From the NCBI GenBank assembly GCA_944391805.1, contig CALXUY010000005.1, forward strand, positions 1 through 64,000: a stretch of 64,000 bases of DNA, written 5' to 3'. Every line of letters begins with the position of its first letter. Position 1 is the stretch's first letter. The position numbers and the translations under genes are program-made. The notes beneath the pieces are model-generated. The model was not told the DNA's origin. It saw only the letters and a program-made list of their open reading frames with translations, and did not search any database. This document shows positions 8,512 to 19,700 of this stretch, piece after piece. The stretch comes from an uncultured Clostridia bacterium (GTDB taxonomy: Bacteria; Bacillota; Clostridia; Oscillospirales; CAG-272).

Positions 8512-8688
8512 GTGAAAAAGATTTTCGGCAAAATTCTGATTGGGCAGGATGAATTGGAATATCTTTTGAGCCAGACCTATGAGCTGGGATTTTCCGATGG
8601 AGAGAAAATATCAAACGCGAAGCTGCAAAGCAGGGAAACGGCGGAGTTTACCATCAATGGGAAAAATCGATCCTTCCGGGGGACGTGA
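8512..8688 (+). CDS. Small phage protein, 58 residues
   Basis: GTG start at 8512 preceded by AGGAGG at about 8499-8504, giving VKKIFGKILIGQDELEYLLS at the N-terminus. Basic-acidic, no membrane segment. The stop at 8686-8688 overlaps the GTG of a possible upstream start of the next gene, indicating tight coupling. Function unknown. Confidence 0.5.
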   Translation: MKKIFGKILIGQDELEYLLSQTYELGFSDGEKISNAKLQSRETAEFTINGKNRSFRGT

Positions 8689-8690
8689 CG

Positions 8691-10217
8691 ATGGGCAGCA
8701 GCGAACAGTACATCAAAAACGCCGCGGCATTTGCGCAGCCGTCAGGAGGTATCCGTACCAATGCGCCGTCCCAGTATGCCGGAAGGCAGAAGCAGTATCT
8801 TGCTGAACGTTCCGCTTTGTTTGACGCGGAGAGGGCATATCTCTCCAGCGATTATGTGAACGCCGATGTGCAGGGGCTGACAGCCGATTTCTATGAATGG
8901 ACAAACACAAACATCCGTATGTCGGATATCATCCGCCCAAGCGCATCCCTGACACGAAAGAACGATGACGTCAAGCAGATATTGTTGCCGGAGCTGGCGG
9001 TGGACTATCTGCCAATCGGCGCAAAAATTCAGGCAATGGGAAGCACATGGATTTGTATCAATCCATCCAATATTTCCAGCGCACGAGCGACTGCCATCGT
9101 ATATCGGTGCAATACAGCCTACAACAGCTATGACTGTTATGGGAATGTGGTATCGGAGCCAATCGTGATCGAAAAATCAAATATGCTTGGAAACGACAAT
9201 GAATCCCCGGAGAATCTGATTCTGATGGACGGCTACTTCCACGTCATCTGCCAACTCAATGACAATACGCGCAGGCTTGGGCAAAATAAAAGAATCATTC
9301 TCGGCACCAAGGCCTATTACATCACAGGGTTTACCGATTTCATTCGGGAGTTTACGAATGATCGGGACAGCGTCCATTTACTGGATTTCACCGTGAGAAT
9401 TGAGGAGCCAACAGAGGCAGACGACGTCACCGTCAACTTTATCGCGGGTGGAAATACACAGAGCTTTGAGGCCATTATCGGTGGCGCGGAAAGCGTGCAG
9501 GTTGGAGAATTGACAACCTATACTGCCCAGTTCGTCTCAAACGGAGAAATCATGCATCCCACAGAGGATTGCCCGATCACATGGGAATGGACTTCATCCG
9601 ACCACTCCGTTGCCACAGTGGATGTATTCGGGAACGTGTCCGGCATTGCCGAAGGAAGTGCGCAGATCACCGCGACACTGGCGCAGAATCCGAATGTCAG
9701 CGCAACGGCTTCGATTACGGTGAGCACTGCCGGAATGACCGAAAACGTGTCGTTTATCGGGTATGTGCAATCCTCCGTGCGGCAATATACCTCTGCGGTA
9801 TACACAGCATTTTATTTTCGGAATGGTGAACGGATGCCAAACGGCGTGACATTCAGCTTTTCCGGCGCAGACCCGTCCTGCTATCTGGTTCTGTACGGCA
9901 CAAACGATGATCTGGCAAATTCCACGGTCAGCGTGGATCTTGGAGACATGCTGCTCAAACAGTACTTTGCCGGGGAAAGCTACAACGGCTCCGAGCTGTC
10001 GCTGGATGACGGTGTGCTCTACCAAACCAGTGACCCAACAAAATACAATCCGGTGCGGACAAAACTGGTTGACGGAGTTCTGTACGCCGTGACAGATGAG
10101 CTTGGATTTAACCAGGTCATGATTACGGCGGTTAAACCAAGTCCGGTTCCGTTGACCATTACCGCATCCTATGGAGGTGTTTCCAAGTCGATTATCGTTG
10201 ATCTGGAGGGATATTGA
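8691..10217 (+). CDS. Phage structural protein with BIg2-type Ig domain
   Basis: 508 residues. ATG at 8691 is preferred; a GTG at 8685 is an alternative. The N-terminal ~230 residues form an unrecognised structural domain. Residues about 245-355 read as a bacterial Ig-like (BIg2) domain: ITWEWTSSDHSVATVDVFG then GNVSGIAEGSAQITAT, the classic pattern S-S-x-x-x-V-A-x-V-D-x-x-G-x-V-x-G. A further beta-rich region follows. BIg2 domains in virions decorate tails and neck whiskers and may bind host surface sugars. It lies before the tail tube candidate and is probably a neck or tail protein. Confidence 0.6.
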   Translation: MGSSEQYIKNAAAFAQPSGGIRTNAPSQYAGRQKQYLAERSALFDAERAYLSSDYVNADVQGLTADFYEWTNTNIRMSDIIRPSASLTRKNDDVKQILLPELAVDYLPIGAKIQAMGSTWICINPSNISSARATAIVYRCNTAYNSYDCYGNVVSEPIVIEKSNMLGNDNESPENLILMDGYFHVICQLNDNTRRLGQNKRIILGTKAYYITGFTDFIREFTNDRDSVHLLDFTVRIEEPTEADDVTVNFIAGGNTQSFEAIIGGAESVQVGELTTYTAQFVSNGEIMHPTEDCPITWEWTSSDHSVATVDVFGNVSGIAEGSAQITATLAQNPNVSATASITVSTAGMTENVSFIGYVQSSVRQYTSAVYTAFYFRNGERMPNGVTFSFSGADPSCYLVLYGTNDDLANSTVSVDLGDMLLKQYFAGESYNGSELSLDDGVLYQTSDPTKYNPVRTKLVDGVLYAVTDELGFNQVMITAVKPSPVPLTITASYGGVSKSIIVDLEGY

Positions 10218-10218
10218 T

Positions 10219-10497
10219 ATGCCGACACAATGCCAATATGCAAAACGGTATCGCACGCACGGTTATTTGGTATGTGCGCGTATGGAAAAGCCGGGGGTGG
10301 ATTATAGCCTTGCGCAAAACGCATGGACGGCCTTCTGCCTCCATCAGCATCATTGCCGGTATACCGGCCTTTCGGAAAACACCACAGATTTCCGTGATTG
10401 CAATATACGGATACAAAAGAGCAGCGAGGAGGCGGAGGGCGTACAGAATGGACAAAACGGAACGCATCCGAAAAATACGCACCGGAGAACCCATTGA
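10219..10497 (+). CDS. Small Cys-rich phage protein
   Basis: 92 residues from ATG at 10219, two bases after the stop of the previous gene. Five cysteines in the first two thirds (CQYAKRY, LVCARM, AFCLHQHHCRY, RDCNIR) resemble the small metal-binding-like proteins often found among tail genes of Firmicutes phages. The last 50 bases overlap the next gene. The high Cys/His content suggests zinc binding, which is inference. Confidence 0.5.
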   Translation: MPTQCQYAKRYRTHGYLVCARMEKPGVDYSLAQNAWTAFCLHQHHCRYTGLSENTTDFRDCNIRIQKSSEEAEGVQNGQNGTHPKNTHRRTH

Positions 10498-11251
10498 AGC
10501 GTTCGGCCTGCTGTTTTACCCGATCTCCATGTGGCACTATGAGGAGTATATGGCTTGCGCCGATACGTGGAAAATGCGACTGAGCGCATTGCCTTACCCC
10601 TATTGCACAATGGATTATATGAACGCAATGCTTGCGATGGATATGGATGCGGCGCAAAACCAAAAAGGAACAAACGGATACTTTGCCCGCGTACTGAAAC
10701 TGTTTTCGCTTGCAACCAAGACGGATGGAAACGAGCTGTTGCAGGCAGACAGAATATCGATCAACCGCAACGGCAAAATCCCGCTGATTGAGCAAATGAC
10801 GGTCATACAGAACGGAAAAAGCACCACCGTTACTCCCGGACAGTTTGCGGCGATTCGCAGGATCGTTGCAGAGCAAAACGGGCTGGAGCTGCCTGATGAA
10901 GCGGACAATGCGGATTTGGCTGAACAACCTCGATTGACTGCGGGAGATTCCAGATTCAAGGAAAAATTCAATATGGATGATATGATTTCTTCCGTTGCCT
11001 ATCTGTCGCACGTCCGGGATGTGGAAATTCTCGATTGGACGGTGCGGGAATTTGAGAATCGGCGCAGAGCGATAGACAGGGACAAGCATTACATGCTCTA
11101 TGCGTCGGCCGAGCTTTCCGGGATGGTGAAGTTTCCAGACGGAAATCCGGCACAGTCCTGGCTTCTGGACACGATTGACACCCACAAGGGCACTGTCCCG
11201 CTTTCAAAAATCGCCCAGAATATGGGCATACAAAACAAAAAAGGAGAGTAA
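10448..11251 (+). CDS. Phage tail-region protein, unknown
   Basis: 267 residues. The start at 10448 (MDKTERIRKIRTGEP) is chosen because GAGGAGGCGGAGGG lies upstream; the reading frame is open further up without coding character. The N-terminal part contains FGLLFYPISMWHYEEYMACA, then a helical middle and a basic C-terminus. It lies directly before the tail tube candidate. Possibly a tail assembly factor; no catalytic motif is visible. Confidence 0.5.
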   Translation: MDKTERIRKIRTGEPIEAFGLLFYPISMWHYEEYMACADTWKMRLSALPYPYCTMDYMNAMLAMDMDAAQNQKGTNGYFARVLKLFSLATKTDGNELLQADRISINRNGKIPLIEQMTVIQNGKSTTVTPGQFAAIRRIVAEQNGLELPDEADNADLAEQPRLTAGDSRFKEKFNMDDMISSVAYLSHVRDVEILDWTVREFENRRRAIDRDKHYMLYASAELSGMVKFPDGNPAQSWLLDTIDTHKGTVPLSKIAQNMGIQNKKGE

Positions 11252-11254
11252 AAA

Positions 11255-12373
11255 ATGACTGCTTTTAACTTCGGAAATCCGAACCTGTTCGTCAAGGGGC
11301 AGGTAGAACAGATCATGCGCGACCCTGCCACGGGAAACATCATCGCGTATGACAACCTTTCGTCCGACGGTGCAGTAAACTATACGTTTAATGCACAGGA
11401 AATCGCAGCCGGGTTTGGCAATGGTCTGGCCGCCATTATCCCGGACACCACCCGCCTGACCGGCACGTATACATCGCAGGGCTTCTCACTGGTACACCGA
11501 GCGCTGGTGACTGGCGGAACGCTTTCGTATAACGCGGTAGTTCCGGTATGCGAATCTGTTACCGTTTCCTCCGGGACTGCGCTGACAGTTACCGGTACCC
11601 CGTCGAAAGAGTACGGACAGCCCGCTTCTGACACCAACGTATGGTGCACCGTGAGGGAGAGCGGCGTGGCGCAGTATTCCGGCACGAATTATGGGATTGA
11701 CCCCGACACCAAGACGGTGGTCGGATTTTCTGCGGTAGCCGGCAAGACATATGAGGTTTTCTATTTTTCCGAGAATGCCTCCGCGCAGGCGCTGGCCATT
11801 CCGGCCGCCGGAGCGCCGGCTGTTGTACATCTGACGCAGAAGTACGGTATTTACGCCAAGCAGAACAATTCGATTACCCAGTCCACTCTGTGGGGATACC
11901 TGTACCTTGTTGTCCCGAAGGCAACCCTGAACGGGGACGCCGGAATCGACGGCAACCAGACCACCAACACAACCACCCAGTTTGGCTGGAGCGCAATCAC
12001 GGATGACAGCTTGCCCGGAATGGTTTGCAACGATTGCGCCGCGCCGATTTCCAACATGGCCTATTATGTGATTGTACCCTGCGCCGGCTCTACTTCGCAG
12101 GTTCAGGCGCTTGTGGTGGTTGGCGGTGCTGTGACGGTTGGTACGTCAGAGACCGCACAAATCCCTGTGAAGTATCTGATGCCTGACGGCTCCACCGTTC
12201 AGCCGGTTTATACCGATCTCTCTTATGAATCGGATAACAATTCCACCGCTACGGTGAATGAGAACGGGCAGGTGACGGGTGGAAGTTCGCCCGGAGAGAC
12301 TGAAGTGACCATTACACTGACCCGATCTGGATTGTCTACATTAACCACGTATTGCAACGTCACTGTATCGTGA
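11255..12373 (+). CDS. Major tail (tube) protein with C-terminal Ig-like domain (candidate)
   Basis: 372 residues, start after AAAGGAGTAAAA-like site. Beta-rich, Gly/Thr-rich, no helices of note. Residues about 295-372 form a BIg2-like domain (LSYESDNNSTATVNENGQV, then TGGSSPGETEVTITL), as found at the C-terminus of many siphovirus tube proteins, where it projects from the tail surface. It is encoded two genes before the tape measure, the expected position for a tube protein. Confidence 0.65.
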   Translation: MTAFNFGNPNLFVKGQVEQIMRDPATGNIIAYDNLSSDGAVNYTFNAQEIAAGFGNGLAAIIPDTTRLTGTYTSQGFSLVHRALVTGGTLSYNAVVPVCESVTVSSGTALTVTGTPSKEYGQPASDTNVWCTVRESGVAQYSGTNYGIDPDTKTVVGFSAVAGKTYEVFYFSENASAQALAIPAAGAPAVVHLTQKYGIYAKQNNSITQSTLWGYLYLVVPKATLNGDAGIDGNQTTNTTTQFGWSAITDDSLPGMVCNDCAAPISNMAYYVIVPCAGSTSQVQALVVVGGAVTVGTSETAQIPVKYLMPDGSTVQPVYTDLSYESDNNSTATVNENGQVTGGSSPGETEVTITLTRSGLSTLTTYCNVTVS

Positions 12374-12390
12374 CATTTTGACATTTGCGC

Positions 12391-12425
12391 CCGGGGCGCG
12401 GGCAATCATTGTATGCTCGCGTCCC
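12391..12425 (+). promoter_or_regulatory. RNA hairpin between tail tube and next gene
   Basis: A 12-pair stem (CGGGGCGCGGGC with GCTCGCGTCCCG, two G-U pairs, 11-base loop) lies between the tail tube stop and the next ribosome site. There is no T run, so it is more likely a transcript-stabilising or attenuating hairpin that sets the excess of tube protein over downstream products. Confidence 0.4.
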
Positions 12426-12444
12426 GTTTTCAGGAGGATGCATG

Positions 12445-13032
12445 ATGGCAGATTTCTTTGAGTTTACCGTCACGGAAATTGGTCTGCAAGAGGACGTTGA
12501 CAAAGCGTTATCCGGCATCGATTCAGCAATTGCTCCTGCTCTTGGCGACGTTGGAAATGGCATGATAGAAAACCTCCAACGACATATTCAGGAGGACTGG
12601 TACGAGCCGTGGGGACCGCCAAGAATGTACCAAAGACGGACAGACAATCCCTCTCTTGGCACACCGCTTGGAAGTCCGGCAAATATGGATGTTTCGGTGT
12701 CAGGGCGCAGTCTCACATTCTCGTATGAACCAACCGGGGAGCACGAAAATCCTGACTGGAGCACCGTGAACGGGGATGCTTTGATTAAGATCATACAGGA
12801 GAACGATGGGTGGAAGTACCCGCCTTTTGTGGATCAAAAAGGAAGAATGATATTCCCCCGTCCGTTCTGGGATAACTTTGTGCGCGAGCAGGAAGCGCAT
12901 GGGATTATGGAACGGTTTACCACCGCCATGCGAAATGCGAAAGACCCGTTTGTCGTTGTACCGGAAGGCGGAGCAATGGATGTTATCGGGATGGACGAAT
13001 CATTGTTAAGCCCGCAGATCGGCCCGTTTTAA
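12445..13032 (+). CDS. Phage tail-region protein, unknown
   Basis: 195 residues. ATG at 12445 has AGGAGG 7 bases upstream; ATG at 12442 is possible. Contains GMIENLQRHIQEDWYEPWGPP and GWKYPPFVDQKGRMIFPRPFW, a pattern seen in phage virion-morphogenesis/tail-completion proteins of the HK97 gp10-like type (helical N-terminus, conserved R-x-F-x-x-P-R-P). Lies between tail tube and tape measure, where assembly chaperones or completion proteins are encoded. Confidence 0.5.
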   Translation: MADFFEFTVTEIGLQEDVDKALSGIDSAIAPALGDVGNGMIENLQRHIQEDWYEPWGPPRMYQRRTDNPSLGTPLGSPANMDVSVSGRSLTFSYEPTGEHENPDWSTVNGDALIKIIQENDGWKYPPFVDQKGRMIFPRPFWDNFVREQEAHGIMERFTTAMRNAKDPFVVVPEGGAMDVIGMDESLLSPQIGPF

Positions 13033-13046
13033 ATTTAGGAGGACAC

Positions 13047-16000
13047 ATGGCGAAAATCATATTGAACGTAGAGCTGAAAAGCGCGAATGTCGATGCGCAG
13101 CTCAAAACTCTGAAAAGCGGAATCGACAGCGTTGCGCAATCGCTGAAAAATATTACTGTAAACAAGGATTTGACCGCGCAGCTCAACGCGCTCACCAAGT
13201 ACTATAATGCGGTTGCCAGCGCGGCGCAAAAAGCAACCACGGCAACCGAAAAGCGGCAGCTTGCCGAGCAAAGGCTGGCAACCGAGGTTGCGCGTACAAA
13301 TACGCAGCAGGCAAAATATGCGGCACAGGTGGAAAAGCTGAATCAAGTGCACCTGAAATCCGTCAACAATGTGGATCGTTTGCAGAAACAGTACGCCTCG
13401 TTGCTGCTGACCATGAAGAACGCCAGCAAAAATTATCCGCGCGGTACGTTTACCGACTACACCAAGCAGGTTACAGATAATCTGAATGCTGTCAAAGCAC
13501 TGAACGCGCAGATCGCCTCACAGAACGGCAATATCATGCCGGAGCAACAGAAGCAGCTTGAGGCTCTGTCCGCGCAGTTCTCCAAATTGTCAACAGAAAT
13601 CGGAACCGTGCGCGCCGAAGGCAAAAAGGCAGAAACCCAGTTTGGCAGCATGGTTACCGGGTTCATGAAGTGGACGGCAGCGGCAACCCTTGTGATGCAG
13701 GCCATTAACCTTATAAAGGCCGGGTTTGCCAGTCTGAATGAAACGTTGGTCAATACCGAAAAACGGGTGATTGCAATTCGCCGGGTTCTGAATGAGGACA
13801 TTTCGAGCGAAAATATTTCGAATGATCTTTACAATCTGGCAATTGAGTATGGGCAGACCTTTGACAATGTTGCGGATATTGCCGAGAACTTTGCAAAGAC
13901 CGGCATGGATTGGACGGAAAGTATTCAGGCAGCCGAAGCCGCGCTGCTGGCTTTGAACGTTGCTGAATTGGATTCCGAAGATGCCAGTGAGGGTTTAATT
14001 GCCATTATGGTGCAGTTCGGGAAAGAGGCCAGCGAACTGACGGATATTATTGACAAGCTCAATAAAACAGCCGACCGATTCCCGGTTTCCACCGAAGAAA
14101 TCCTGCTTGCGCTGGAAAAGACCGGTTCTTATGCCAAGCAGGCAAAGATGTCGTTGGAAGAAACCGTGGCGGTGATTACCGCACTTTCCAGCGCGACCAA
14201 TGCCAGTGGGCAGCAGTTGGGCACGGCGATCAAGTCTTTGCTTGCCTATACGACAAGGAGTGCGTCTCTGGACACATACGCCGCGCTGTCACCGGATATG
14301 GCGGCGGTTGTTGCGGATTACCGTAAGGGAGCAGTATCCATTCTTGAGGTATGGGAAGGTCTCTCCAAAGAAATGCAGCACCTGACAAAGGAGCAGGGAG
14401 ATATGCTTGCCCAATATGCGGAAAGTGCAGAAGGACAGGCACTGGAGGATGCACTCGGCGAAGAACTTGGAGAGGTCTATGACGATATGACCGGCGTATA
14501 CGACACTGCCGGAACCTATCGGAAAAACTACTTCATTGCATTGATGAGTAATTTCAATGAAGTGTCCGAGGCGCTGGAAGAAATGAAAGGCGCAGTCGGG
14601 TACTCACAGGAAGAAAATCTGCAATATCTGAACACATACGAGGCCAAGCTCAACAGTCTGACTGCACAGTGGGAGAAGATGCTGAATTCCGAGCAGGGCT
14701 TTTTGGATTTCAAAAAAGACTTGGTGGACATGGGTTCACGGCTTTTGGACATTGTGGCCGCACTTGGCGGAATCGATACGATTGTACGGACTATCATTGC
14801 TGCGGTTGCGCCGTATATCGCGGCCAAGACATGGATCAGTCTGGCGGCGCATTTCAAGGCGCTGGGAGCTGCGATCAAAGGCGTGGCGATGAACGCGAAA
14901 ACCGCCGGCATGGCACTGAATACTATGCTTGGCGTCATCGGCGCGATATTAGCGGTGATCACCTTGGTCGATGGCGCGATCGAGGGCGCCAAGCTCGCGA
15001 GACAGGAGACAATCAGCGAAGGGGCGGATGCACTGGCTGAATTTGGGCAGGAGCTTGACAATATTCGGGAAAAGTATGATGCGCTTTCCGAATCCATCTC
15101 CAATTACAAAAATGTTCTTGATAGCGGAACTTCTTCAGAATCAGAAAGAGAAAGTGCTCTGGAAGGTCTCAAAAAAATTCAGGATGATCTGATTAAGAGC
15201 AACAACGAATATGCAGGTTCTCTGGACCTCATTAACGGAAGCCTGGATGACCAGATTGAAAAACTGGACCAAATTAAACTGAAGGAAATTCAGTCGCAGG
15301 TGGCGGAGTTCAGTAAGAAAAACGCAGATGCTGCTGTGAAGTCCGAACAGTACCTGAACAAAGAGATTTATCAATGGACTTTTTTGGAAGAAAATAGCCC
15401 ATATGGCGGCGAAAAAAGACTTTTGAATTATCTTAAAGAAAATGGATTTACCACGAATGATAAAATTTTCGCAGATATTTTTTTTGGAGATAATTGGTTT
15501 GATAACTTAACCGGCGCCCTTTCAGCAGCGGTTGGTCTTTCTTCAGGAAATACAGGGCTGAAAATGTCAAATTATCTTGAAGGCGGCTATACCCCGAAAG
15601 AATGGTTGGATCTTTTTAACGGGCTGTTAGAGACTATCCAAAATGATACGGAAATTTCCGATACTGACCGCGAATATCTGACTGATCAAGTACAGGCGGC
15701 TATCAATGAATTAACTGGAGAAGGTTCCACTTATTCCGATGCCATGAAATTTCTGTATGGGGATAAGGAATCGGACGTGTTTACGGAGTGGCTTTCCAAA
15801 GAGCAGCGGAATATCGTAGCGAACGGAACACCTGAACAGATTCAGGCGCTATATGAAGAATTTCTGGAAAGCATAAAGGAAGTATCAGAAGAAACCGATA
15901 AACCGGTCGAGGATACCGTCAAGTGGGAAAACTCCATTGAACATGTTTCCGATGAATACGACGAAATCGTAAGCAAAATGAAGGAGCTGCGCAGCGAAAG

Positions 16001-16685
16001 CCAGAAGGTTTTGGAAATTGAGCAGGCCAGACAGGATTTGCTCAACAAAGGCAATGGGGAAGTGCAAATCGCACGTGTTGTGAATGCAGAGACAGGTCAG
16101 TTTGAACTTCAAGTCAACAGGGAGGTGAGCAAGGATGTTCTGGAAAACGCGGAGGACGCCGCCTTTGAAGAAATTTATATGGAATTGGAGAGCGGCGAAG
16201 CGACCAATCAAAGTATCCTTGACATTCTGGATACTTGGGACAAAGCTGGCCTCCCGGAAGAAAGCATCGAAAGCATCAAAGACCTTATCTTGCAGGCTAC
16301 CGGGGTTGATCTTGACAAGCCTGTCCTGAAGGATGGCGTACCGGTTTATGATAACGGTGGAATCCTGAAAGGAGTAGGCGGGATCAAAGCCACCGAAAAA
16401 GACGAACTGGTGCTGCCTCCATGGTTGACCGAGCAGATTCTGCGCCCGATTCCATACGCGGAAACGCAGGCGGCAGTCGAGCGCGCAATGATGGAAATGA
16501 TCAAGCCCATCATCCCGCCCCCAAGCGTAGGAATGGTTTATACCTATCAGGGAGGGAATACGACAAGAGATAGCTATAACAACACCGATAACCGTAACTT
16601 TTATATTAACGGCGTTCCGATTCCTGCCCGGACAGCGGAAACGCATACATTGTTGGAAATCGTTGAGGGAATGTCCCTCGTCTGA
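13047..16685 (+). CDS. Tail tape measure protein
   Basis: 1212 residues, start after AGGAGG. Residues 1-220 are a long alanine-rich coiled coil, a hydrophobic segment lies near 205-225, and residues 230-480 carry the TP901-type tape-measure core (TENISNDLYNLAIEYGQ-like helices, then ALEKTGSYAKQAKMSLEETV and ALSSATNASGQQLGTAIKSL). A cluster of hydrophobic helices follows at about 575-650 (ALGGIDTIVRTIIAAVAPYI). The protein fixes tail length and is ejected during infection. A protein of this size predicts a tail of roughly 180 nm at 0.15 nm per residue, using general knowledge of tape measures. Confidence 0.9.
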   Translation: MAKIILNVELKSANVDAQLKTLKSGIDSVAQSLKNITVNKDLTAQLNALTKYYNAVASAAQKATTATEKRQLAEQRLATEVARTNTQQAKYAAQVEKLNQVHLKSVNNVDRLQKQYASLLLTMKNASKNYPRGTFTDYTKQVTDNLNAVKALNAQIASQNGNIMPEQQKQLEALSAQFSKLSTEIGTVRAEGKKAETQFGSMVTGFMKWTAAATLVMQAINLIKAGFASLNETLVNTEKRVIAIRRVLNEDISSENISNDLYNLAIEYGQTFDNVADIAENFAKTGMDWTESIQAAEAALLALNVAELDSEDASEGLIAIMVQFGKEASELTDIIDKLNKTADRFPVSTEEILLALEKTGSYAKQAKMSLEETVAVITALSSATNASGQQLGTAIKSLLAYTTRSASLDTYAALSPDMAAVVADYRKGAVSILEVWEGLSKEMQHLTKEQGDMLAQYAESAEGQALEDALGEELGEVYDDMTGVYDTAGTYRKNYFIALMSNFNEVSEALEEMKGAVGYSQEENLQYLNTYEAKLNSLTAQWEKMLNSEQGFLDFKKDLVDMGSRLLDIVAALGGIDTIVRTIIAAVAPYIAAKTWISLAAHFKALGAAIKGVAMNAKTAGMALNTMLGVIGAILAVITLVDGAIEGAKLARQETISEGADALAEFGQELDNIREKYDALSESISNYKNVLDSGTSSESERESALEGLKKIQDDLIKSNNEYAGSLDLINGSLDDQIEKLDQIKLKEIQSQVAEFSKKNADAAVKSEQYLNKEIYQWTFLEENSPYGGEKRLLNYLKENGFTTNDKIFADIFFGDNWFDNLTGALSAAVGLSSGNTGLKMSNYLEGGYTPKEWLDLFNGLLETIQNDTEISDTDREYLTDQVQAAINELTGEGSTYSDAMKFLYGDKESDVFTEWLSKEQRNIVANGTPEQIQALYEEFLESIKEVSEETDKPVEDTVKWENSIEHVSDEYDEIVSKMKELRSESQKVLEIEQARQDLLNKGNGEVQIARVVNAETGQFELQVNREVSKDVLENAEDAAFEEIYMELESGEATNQSILDILDTWDKAGLPEESIESIKDLILQATGVDLDKPVLKDGVPVYDNGGILKGVGGIKATEKDELVLPPWLTEQILRPIPYAETQAAVERAMMEMIKPIIPPPSVGMVYTYQGGNTTRDSYNNTDNRNFYINGVPIPARTAETHTLLEIVEGMSLV

Positions 16686-16708
16686 AACACAGAAAGGAAT
16701 TTTGAGCT

Positions 16709-19700
16709 ATGGCATTGTTTCAACCCTCCAATATCACACCATCCTCTTTTGCCGGAATCGGAGGCGGCGTGGTTGCCGCGAGCAGCCTTGTCAGTGTCAC
16801 ATGGCAGATCAACGGAAATTCCCCCATGACCGGCTTTCGGATTCAGATATTGGATGTAGACGATTCAAACACACAGGTGCATGACACCGGATATATTGCA
16901 AGCGGACAGCAATACAGCACGGATGCACAGGGCAATCCCGCATTCTACTCCTATGAGCCTTCCGGCGCGACTTGGAGTTCATGGGGGCTTACCGATGGCA
17001 ATTCCTATTTGCTCAAAATCACGCAGTATTGGGGAAGTGGGCAGAGCAACTTTGTGGAGCAGTATTCGCCTTCGCATTTTATTACCAGAACAGCTCCAAG
17101 CCTTACCATTACTGATTTTGTGAAGCCGGTGGCAACCATCAGCCAAACCTTTACCGCGTCTTATACGCAGGCGCAGGGTGACCCGATCAATTGGGTACGC
17201 TGGCAGTTTGCAAGAGTGGTGAACGGCACAAGAGAGATGATTGATGATACCGGTGAGATCAATACCAGCGTGCTTTCCTACACTACCGACGGGATGCAGA
17301 GCGGGAGTTCATACGCAATCAACTGCATTGTGGAAACCTCCAGCGGCGTTGTCACGCCGGATATTTGGCAGGAATTTACGGTATCTTACACAGATGCCGA
17401 GACAAGCGGCGGTCTTTCAATTGATTGTTCGGATAAAGTATCCAATCTGTTGGAGTGGAACCAATTTGCCGATTATTCCAGTATCCCCGGAATTGCCGAG
17501 GGCAGTATCAATTATGCCGATGATGGGTTGAGTTTGGGAGAAAGTGCCTCGGTAACGTGGAATATGCCGGAGAACGGAGCCATTGAGCCGTCTTATGGTT
17601 TTGCATGGAAGGGAAGCATCAATACCAACGGTCTTGTTAATTTAATCAACAAACAATATTCAGTTGTACCGCAAGGAATCACATTATTTCGATTCAGCCC
17701 CAATGGTGAATATGAGTTTGTATATGGACCAAGGGCATCAGGATCTGAATCCGGCGCTTATGTGACGTACGCAAGCATGATTTTCAGTGTGGACGCCGAC
17801 ATCAACCTTCCGTTTCTTGTGACGGATGCTGCCTTTTCACCGGATAACAGATGTCTTGCAGTTCTTATGTACGACAGTGAAACACTTGCAACCCAGATTC
17901 AACTGTACGCCATCTCGCACCATGGATATACTCTCAATTTTAGCTTGATTACATCGTTATCGCCATCTATTGAACAGAGCCGCGGTGTTTCTTTCAGCAA
18001 TGACGGCTCACTGTTGGTATGTACCTCAAGGAATTTATTAACTGTATGGAAAGTAAATGCATCGCTTTGGCCTTCCAGCGAATATTTGGGCGATACATAT
18101 CAGTACGCAGGACGTTGGCAGGGACGAATCCGATTCAATTCAGATGACAGCAAGATGCTTTCGTTTGCGTTTGATGCATCCACCAATTCGAGAAAGTCTG
18201 TTGTATTCTCAATCAATAACGCATCCATTACAAACTGGACACAGACCAGTATCAATATTACAACTGAAGATAATTTGAGCGATGCATTTTTCAATTCTTC
18301 AACCGGAAATATTGTGTTGGTTGGTACATACGGAAGTATTCAGGTATACACTCCAACCGGAACAAAAGTCGGAGAATCCTCAACCAGCCTTGGCATGGTC
18401 AGAGGCGCTTCCATTTCTCCGAGCGGGGAAATTCTTTTGGTATCGCTTCCTTCCGGCATAAATGCATTCAGAAGTAACGGAAACAATTACAATCTTGTGC
18501 ATGAATATAACACCGGTGACACAGCTTATGTTGAGTTTTCACCGACTGGAACATCGTTTGCATATGGCACGATGAGTTTGGAGACGTGGAAATATATCAT
18601 TGAGGAATCGGGTTCGTTACTTTTCCTGTATGGAAAGGGAGACAGCAGTCATTCGGCAAATGCCATTCGCTTGATGATGAATGGGGCAGAAATATCCCTT
18701 TCAATTGCCAAAAGAGCTTCGTCAGGCGGCACCGACGTTGAGTTTTACGAAGCCACTATGAGTATTCTGGATTTGATCGAAACAGACGTTTTGTTGGAAC
18801 AAAATGCACAGGTAGACGCTGTCATTTCCATCAGAGGCGAGTCCGGTTCAAATGTAAATCTTATCGGATATTTTTCAAATGGAGACTCTAAACTATCGGC
18901 ATTATCTCCGACACTTACGCCGGCGGATCTTCCGGAAATTGCTACAGTGACCTTGTATGGAGCGCAGTTCTGCCGTTGGCTGACATTTTCCAAGAACTCA
19001 AATGTGCTGTATAACTACAACTATGTACCGCCGGATTGGGAGGATGGAACAACCCTGCTGCTGACGCATTTTGACTGGAGTACATTGGACGCGGGTAATG
19101 TTGCGCCGGACAATTTGAGCGCGGACCTGTACCGTGAAAATCTGAACGACGGAACGTTGGAAAAACTATTCTCGGTTCCGGCGGATGTTTCCAAGCTGCG
19201 GGATTATGGATGGATTACAGGGCAGGAATATCGCTATATCATGTACAATGTGGAGGATGGTACCTATTCAGCTCCGATTGCGTCCGAGAGTACCTGCCGC
19301 GTTTCCAAGGCATATATCCTGCTCGAAGCCTCACAAGACACGGAAAATCCGAATGCGTATCATGTCGTGAGATATTGGCGATTCTCGAACAATATTTCCA
19401 GCGGAGCAGTCAGCAACAACAACTCGCCCAATTTTCAAACCAACTTCACGCGGTACCGACTGCCGCAGCCGGCAACCAGAATGGGACGGAGCGGAACCCT
19501 GCAAACTTTGCTGTCCAATGTCAATCCCTATACCAACCGATATGCCGATACCGCGCAGGAGATGGAGGAACTGTTTGCCGCCTCTGCAAGCCGGAATCAG
19601 TTTTTCCTGAAGGATATGAAGGGAAACCTGTATATGATTCAGATTTCCGCCCCGGTTACACAGACCATTGATGAAAAGTCTACTGCCCAACATGTTACAG

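Noticed and set aside
12378-12417. TTGACA plus TATGCT as a promoter before the tail gene
   Set aside because: The boxes are 28 bases apart and overlap a hairpin; not a functional spacing.
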